Shown: in pieces, positions 60,156-64,000 of the stretch
Numbering within the stretch: position 1 is the first letter of the stretch
How the letters are laid out: every line of letters begins with the position of its first letter
Origin: Streptomyces spororaveus
GTDB lineage: Bacteria; Actinomycetota; Actinomycetes; Streptomycetales; Streptomycetaceae
DNA: 64,000 bases
Direction: 5' to 3'
NCBI RefSeq assembly: GCF_016755875.1
Contig: NZ_BNED01000005.1
Span: 7,143,501-7,207,500 of the forward strand
Translations under genes and position numbers: made by a program
The notes under the pieces: model-generated
What the model saw: only the letters and a program-made list of their open reading frames with translations
Told to the model about the DNA's origin: nothing
The model's database searches: none

Positions 60156-60736
60156 ACGCCCACCCCCAGGCAGTCACGGAGCCGGATGAGCCCGTCGCGC
60201 AGCCGTGTCTTCACCGTACCCAACGGCAGGGCCAGCAACTCCGCGACCTCCCGGTGGGTCAGGCCCCGGTAGTACGCCAGGGTGACCGACTGGCGCTGGA
60301 GTTCGCTGAGTCCGTGCAGACAGCGCCGTACCTGCTCGCGCTCGAGCCGGGTCTCCACCTGTTCCACCACCTCGTCGTAGGCCGTGGTGTGGTCCAGCAG
60401 CGCCGCCCGCTTCTCGCGGTTGGTCGACGCCTGCGCGGAGCGCACCCGGTCGACGGCCCGCCGGTGGGCCAGGGTCAGCACCCAGTTCATCACCGAGCCC
60501 CGCGCGGGCTGATAGCGGGCGGCGGTCCGCCAGAGTTCGACCAGGACTTCCTGGGCGACCTCCTCGGACTGGGCCGGGTCCCGCAGCACGGACCGTACGA
60601 GGCCGAGGACGGGGCCCGACACGGCCTCGAACACGACCGTGAACGCCTGCTGATCACCGCGGGCCACCCGGCCCATCAGTTCCGGCAGGTCGGGAGCGGC
60701 CGACGGATGCCGGCCTATGCGCACGTTCTCTCTCAC
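60152..60736 (-). CDS. sigK: ECF sigma factor SigK-like
   Basis: 194 residues. Region 2 (RVARGDQQAFTVVFEAVSGP to RSVLRDPAQSEEVAQEVLVE, LWRTAARYQPARGSVMNWVL) and region 4 (LSELQRQSVTLAYYRGLTHR, EVAELLALPLGTVKTRLRDG) are complete, and the HRRAVDRVRSAQA linker is typical of the SigK group (ECF19). GTG 60736 has GGAGG 9 nt upstream; earlier starts would run through the promoter gap. It is divergent from a fasciclin lipoprotein gene. In mycobacteria SigK drives the fasciclin proteins MPB70/MPB83, so the same link is likely here. Confidence 0.93.
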   Translation of the reverse strand: MRENVRIGRHPSAAPDLPELMGRVARGDQQAFTVVFEAVSGPVLGLVRSVLRDPAQSEEVAQEVLVELWRTAARYQPARGSVMNWVLTLAHRRAVDRVRSAQASTNREKRAALLDHTTAYDEVVEQVETRLEREQVRRCLHGLSELQRQSVTLAYYRGLTHREVAELLALPLGTVKTRLRDGLIRLRDCLGVGV

Positions 60737-60918
60737 CGGGGAGGTCCTCCAGGAGTACTCGGTTGCACAGCTCATTCGGAGCCGAGGGGGATGAGGATTG
60801 GCGGCGGCGGACCCGGCCTCCGGCAGCCCCCGAAACGAAGTTCGGCAGCCTGTGCAGGCCGCCACTCGTTCGGGTGATGGGGCCATCCGGACCTGAGCCC
60901 GTGCCGAATGGGCGGCGT

Positions 60919-60938
60919 GAGTCACCGATGGGTGACTC
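60919..60938. promoter_or_regulatory. Inverted repeat before the fasciclin gene
   Basis: GAGTCACC-gatg-GGTGACTC, perfect 8-bp arms, 21 bp before ATG 60959. It could be an operator or a leader hairpin. I cannot fix the SigK promoter itself. Confidence 0.5.
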
Positions 60939-60958
60939 CCGTAGACGCAGGAGAGACC

Positions 60959-61597
60959 ATGAGCATTCAGACCTTTCGCCGTGCCGCCCTCGCCGTGACC
61001 GCCGCAGTGCTGCTTCCGCTGGCACTGTCCGCCTGTTCGGAGGAGAGTACGAGCAATGAGGGGGCGGCCGCGCCCGATGCGGTCTCCTCACCCGAGCCGA
61101 TCGGCGACACCGGCGCGGCTGCGGGCGGTCCGTTCGGGCCGGCGTGCGCCTCGGTGCCGAAGAGCGGCGCGGGTTCCTTCGACGGCATGGCGATGGACCC
61201 GGTCGCCACCGCCGCCTCGAACAACCCGGCGCTGTCGACTCTGGTCGCGGCCGTGAAGAAGGCCGGCCTGGTGGACACGCTGAACAACGCGCAGAACATC
61301 ACGGTGTTCGCGCCGACCGACGCCGCGTTCGCGAAGATCCCGAAGGCAGACCTGGACAAGGTCCTGGCCGACAAGGAGACGCTCACCAAGATCCTCACCT
61401 ACCACGTCGTGGGCGAGAAGCTCACCCGGGAGCAACTGGGGAGCGGCTCCTTCCAGACCCTCCAGAAGGGCATGATCACCACCAAGGGCTCGGGCACCGC
61501 CTACGTGGTGAACAACTCCTCCAAGGTGGTCTGCGGCGACATCCCCACCGCCAACGCCACCGTCCACATCGTCGACACGGTCCTCATGCCGAAGTAG
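60959..61597 (+). CDS. Fasciclin-domain surface lipoprotein (MPT83-like)
   Basis: 212 residues. The signal peptide ends in a lipobox LSAC (about residue 24), then an acidic/Ala-rich linker, then one FAS1 domain: NNPALSTLVAAVKKAGLVDT, ITVFAPTDAAFAKIPKADLD, LTYHVVGEKLTREQLG and VHIVDTVLMPK. FAS1 proteins act in adhesion or stress at the cell surface. ATG 60959 has AGGAGAG upstream. Its place next to sigK-rskA matches the mycobacterial SigK regulon layout. Confidence 0.93.
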   Translation: MSIQTFRRAALAVTAAVLLPLALSACSEESTSNEGAAAPDAVSSPEPIGDTGAAAGGPFGPACASVPKSGAGSFDGMAMDPVATAASNNPALSTLVAAVKKAGLVDTLNNAQNITVFAPTDAAFAKIPKADLDKVLADKETLTKILTYHVVGEKLTREQLGSGSFQTLQKGMITTKGSGTAYVVNNSSKVVCGDIPTANATVHIVDTVLMPK

Positions 61598-61705
61598 GCG
61601 CGCTCCACACGATCGGTCCGTGGGCGGCGGTCCGTGCATCCAGCGGGACGCTGCCCCCGGAAGAAGTCCGGGGGAGCGCCCGCGACACCCGATCGGAGCA
61701 ACTCC

Positions 61706-63328
61706 ATGACGGACGCACAAGGACCTTCGGCGCCGGCTCCGGACTCCGCCCCGCCTCCGGACTCCGTCCCGGCCCCGGGCACGCTGTGCCTGGTCACCGG
61801 AGCCACGGGCTACATCGGCGGCCGGCTCGTCCCCGAGCTCATCACCGCGGGCCACCGGGTGCGCTGCCTCGCCCGCACCCCGGAGAAGCTGCGCGACCAC
61901 CCCTGGGCCGGGCAGGCGGAGATCGTCCGCGGCGACGTCACCGACGCGGCGTCGCTCGCCCCCGCCCTGCGGGACGTCGACGTCGCCTACTACCTCGTGC
62001 ACGCCCTCGGCACCGGGCGCGACTTCGAGCACACCGACCGCCTCGCCGCACGGAACTTCGCCGAGCAGGCCCGCGCCGCCGGCGTCCGCCGCATCGTCTA
62101 CCTGGGCGGGCTGACCCCCGACGGGGTCCCCGACCGGGACCTCTCGCCCCACCTGCGCTCCCGCGCCGAGGTCGGGCGCATCCTCCTGGACTCCGGGGTC
62201 CCCACCACGGTGCTCCGCGCCGCCGTCATCATCGGCTCCGGGTCGGCCTCCTTCGAGATGCTCCGCTACCTGACCGAGCGGCTGCCCGTGATGGTCACCC
62301 CCAGCTGGGTTCGCACCCGGATCCAGCCCATCGCCGTCCGCGACGTACTGCGCTACCTGGTCGGGAGCGCCGGCATGCCCGCCGAGGTCAGCCGCGCCTT
62401 CGACATCGGCGGCCCCGACGTCCTGACCTACCTCGACATGATGCAGCGCTACGCCAGCGTCGACGGGCTGCCCCAGCGGCTCATCCTGCCCGTACCGGTC
62501 CTCACCCCGCGGCTGTCCAGCCACTGGGTCGGCCTGGTCACCCCGGTGCCCCGCGCCATCGCCCGCCCCCTCGCCGAGTCCCTCAAGTACGAGGTCGTCT
62601 GCGACGAGCACGACATCGCCACCTGGGTGCCCGACCCGCCCGGCACCCCCCTGGACTTCGACACGGCCCTCACCTACGCCCTCCAGAAGGTCCGCGACGC
62701 CCAGGTCGTCACCCGCTGGTCCTCCGCCTCCGTGCCCGGCGCGCCGAGCGACCCGCTGCCCACCGATCCCGACTGGGCCGGCGGGAGCCTCTACTCCGAC
62801 GAGCGCGAACGCGTCGTCGAAGCCTCGCCGCAGGCCCTGTGGCGGGTCGTGGAGGGCATCGGCGGGGAGAACGGCTGGTACTCCTTCCCGCTGGCCTGGG
62901 CCGTCCGCGGCTGGTTCGACCGGCTCGTCGGGGGTGTCGGACTGCGCCGGGGCCGCCGGGACGCCGCCCACCTGCGGGTCGGCGACTCCCTGGACTTCTG
63001 GCGGGTCGAGGAGATCGAACGCGGCCGACTGCTCAGGCTCCGCGCCGAGATGCGGCTGCCCGGTCTCGCCTGGCTGGAGATGTACGCCGAGCAGGACGAG
63101 GAGGGCCGCACCCGGTACCGGCAGCGGGCCCTCTTCCACCCGCGCGGCCTGGCCGGGCACCTGTACTGGTGGAGCGTCTCGCCCTTCCACGCCGTCGTCT
63201 TCGGGGGCATGGCCCGCAACATCGCGCGCACGGCGGAGGCGGGCGACGACCGCGGCCCGACCGCGTCCGGCGCCGCCGCCGCATCCGGCCCGCCCGCTGC
63301 ATCCGCGGCGGCCGCCCGCGCGGAATGA
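61706..63328 (+). CDS. NAD(P)-binding SDR with C-terminal DUF2867
   Basis: 540 residues. The atypical SDR (about 25-270) starts LCLVTGATGYIGGRLVPELI and has the DVAYYLVHALGTGRDFEHTD block of the YbjT-like group. The DUF2867 part (about 370-510) holds ENGWYSFPLAWAVRGWFDRL and VGDSLDFWRVEEIERGRLLR. A Pro/Ala-rich N-terminal lead and an Ala-rich tail flank the domains. ATG 61706 has GGAGC upstream. The family is often next to photolyase or light-response genes, as here (75 bp gap), so a role in that operon is likely; the chemistry is unknown. Confidence 0.88.
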   Translation: MTDAQGPSAPAPDSAPPPDSVPAPGTLCLVTGATGYIGGRLVPELITAGHRVRCLARTPEKLRDHPWAGQAEIVRGDVTDAASLAPALRDVDVAYYLVHALGTGRDFEHTDRLAARNFAEQARAAGVRRIVYLGGLTPDGVPDRDLSPHLRSRAEVGRILLDSGVPTTVLRAAVIIGSGSASFEMLRYLTERLPVMVTPSWVRTRIQPIAVRDVLRYLVGSAGMPAEVSRAFDIGGPDVLTYLDMMQRYASVDGLPQRLILPVPVLTPRLSSHWVGLVTPVPRAIARPLAESLKYEVVCDEHDIATWVPDPPGTPLDFDTALTYALQKVRDAQVVTRWSSASVPGAPSDPLPTDPDWAGGSLYSDERERVVEASPQALWRVVEGIGGENGWYSFPLAWAVRGWFDRLVGGVGLRRGRRDAAHLRVGDSLDFWRVEEIERGRLLRLRAEMRLPGLAWLEMYAEQDEEGRTRYRQRALFHPRGLAGHLYWWSVSPFHAVVFGGMARNIARTAEAGDDRGPTASGAAAASGPPAASAAAARAE

Positions 63329-63403
63329 CGGTCAAGGCCAGCCCAGCGACCACCGCGCGGCACCTGCGAGTCCGTCCGGTGGCCCGATGCCAGGAGCAGC
63401 ACC

Positions 63404-64000
63404 ATGAACGTCCCGGTCGTCCTGTTCACCTCGGACCTCCGCGTCCACGACCATCCGCCGCTGCGCGCCGCGCTGGGGCAGGGGAACGAGATCGTCCCGC
63501 TCTTCGTCCGGGACCCGGCCGTGGACCGCGCGGGCTTCGCGGCGCCCAACCGGCTCGCCTTCCTCGCGGACTGCCTGACCGGACTCGACTCCGGGCTGCG
63601 CGAGCGCGGCGGCCGGCTCGTGGTGCGCTCGGGTGACCCCGTCGCCGAGGTGTGCTCCGTCGTACGGCAGACCGACGCCGACGAGGTGCACATGGCAGCC
63701 GGGTGCAGCGCCTTCGCCCTGCGCCGAGAGCAGCGGCTGCGCAGTGCCCTGGAGGCCGACGGGCGGCGGCTGTACGTCCACGACGGCGTCGTCACCGCCC
63801 TGCCCGCCGGCGCCGTGACGCCCAGCGGATCCGATCACTTCGCCGTCTTCACCCCGTACTTCAGGCGCTGGTCGGGCGAGCGGCTGCGCGAGCCGCTGGC
63901 GGCGCCGCGCGAGGTCCGGGTGCCCGGCGGGATCCGCTCCGAGGCGCTCCCGTCCCGCGCCGCGGTGCCGTCCGTCTCGGAGGGCCTGGCCACCGGGGGC
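63404..64000 (+). CDS. phr: Deoxyribodipyrimidine photolyase, N-terminal part, cut by window end
   Basis: 199 codons seen, open to the right edge. VVLFTSDLRVHDHPPLRAAL is the DNA-photolyase antenna-domain start. VPLFVRDPAV, FLADCLTGLDSGLRERGGRL with VVRSGDP, and FTPYFRRWSGERL continue the family. The FAD-binding catalytic domain must lie beyond the window. It repairs cyclobutane pyrimidine dimers with blue light. ATG 63404 has AGGAGC upstream. It probably shares an operon with the SDR-DUF2867 gene. Confidence 0.9.
   Translation, partial: MNVPVVLFTSDLRVHDHPPLRAALGQGNEIVPLFVRDPAVDRAGFAAPNRLAFLADCLTGLDSGLRERGGRLVVRSGDPVAEVCSVVRQTDADEVHMAAGCSAFALRREQRLRSALEADGRRLYVHDGVVTALPAGAVTPSGSDHFAVFTPYFRRWSGERLREPLAAPREVRVPGGIRSEALPSRAAVPSVSEGLATGG

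Overview
The window is high-GC actinobacterial chromosome, almost certainly Streptomyces. The evidence is strong third-position G/C bias, GTG/TTG starts, a whiE-type spore-pigment locus at the left edge, an AfsA/ArpA-type gamma-butyrolactone (GBL) pair, a cobalamin riboswitch on metE, a SigK/RskA pair beside a fasciclin lipoprotein, and many ATGA/GTGA operon overlaps. I see 56 protein genes (both edge genes partial) and no tRNA, rRNA or CRISPR array.

Layout. 1-2.9 kb: divergent whiE ORFI and ORFVIII homologues. 3-14.4 kb: tandem lipoproteins, riboswitch-metE, a TetR regulator sharing its stop palindrome with metE, a secreted HDH-motif hydrolase with a discoidin domain, a serine DD-peptidase-like hydrolase, an XRE regulator, an amidohydrolase and a PhnA-like protein.

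14.5-33.5 kb: a coherent accessory region that looks like a specialised-metabolite locus. A GBL synthase (AfsA) and GBL receptor (ArpA/ScbR) flank an ARE-like operator. An epimerase, ManB, an IS701-like transposase gene and a second GBL-receptor-like TetR follow, with a second ARE-like operator between the last two. Then come GalU, a StrR-family activator, a DHA2 exporter, an SDR, a DHA1 transporter and a Tat-exported bicovalent FAD oxidase. The last unit is WecB, a cupin protein, a beta-propeller protein and a membrane acyltransferase. The cupin plus propeller pair resembles a split version of the fungal aldos-2-ulose dehydratase architecture. I read the region as a GBL- and StrR-controlled pathway that makes, oxidises, acylates and exports a sugar-derived product; the product is unknown.

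33.5-39.6 kb: an XRE regulator divergent from a second, almost identical copy of the DHA2 exporter, an alpha/beta hydrolase, an unknown gene, a luciferase-like oxidoreductase, a GNAT and a DUF6506-like gene. The two exporter genes are a clear gene-conversion mosaic. 39.7-44.1 kb: a 4,6-dehydratase and a MurG paralogue, divergent from an OmpR-type two-component system. 44.3-46.1 kb: four tandem secreted peptidoglycan-binding proteins, two of them with Shine-Dalgarno sequences buried in hairpins.

46.2-57.6 kb: a tyrosine phosphatase, a three-gene operon (membrane protein, cupin-like protein, inositol-monophosphatase-family protein), an SLC13/ArsB-like transporter, and a 1952-residue TIR - degenerate metallophosphoesterase - NACHT - pentapeptide - WD40 protein, a likely immune or signalling STAND ATPase, followed by an APH-family kinase. 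57.6-64 kb: an isochorismatase-like hydrolase divergent from a GlxA-type AraC regulator, sigK-rskA with the divergent fasciclin lipoprotein, an SDR-DUF2867 protein and the start of a photolyase gene.
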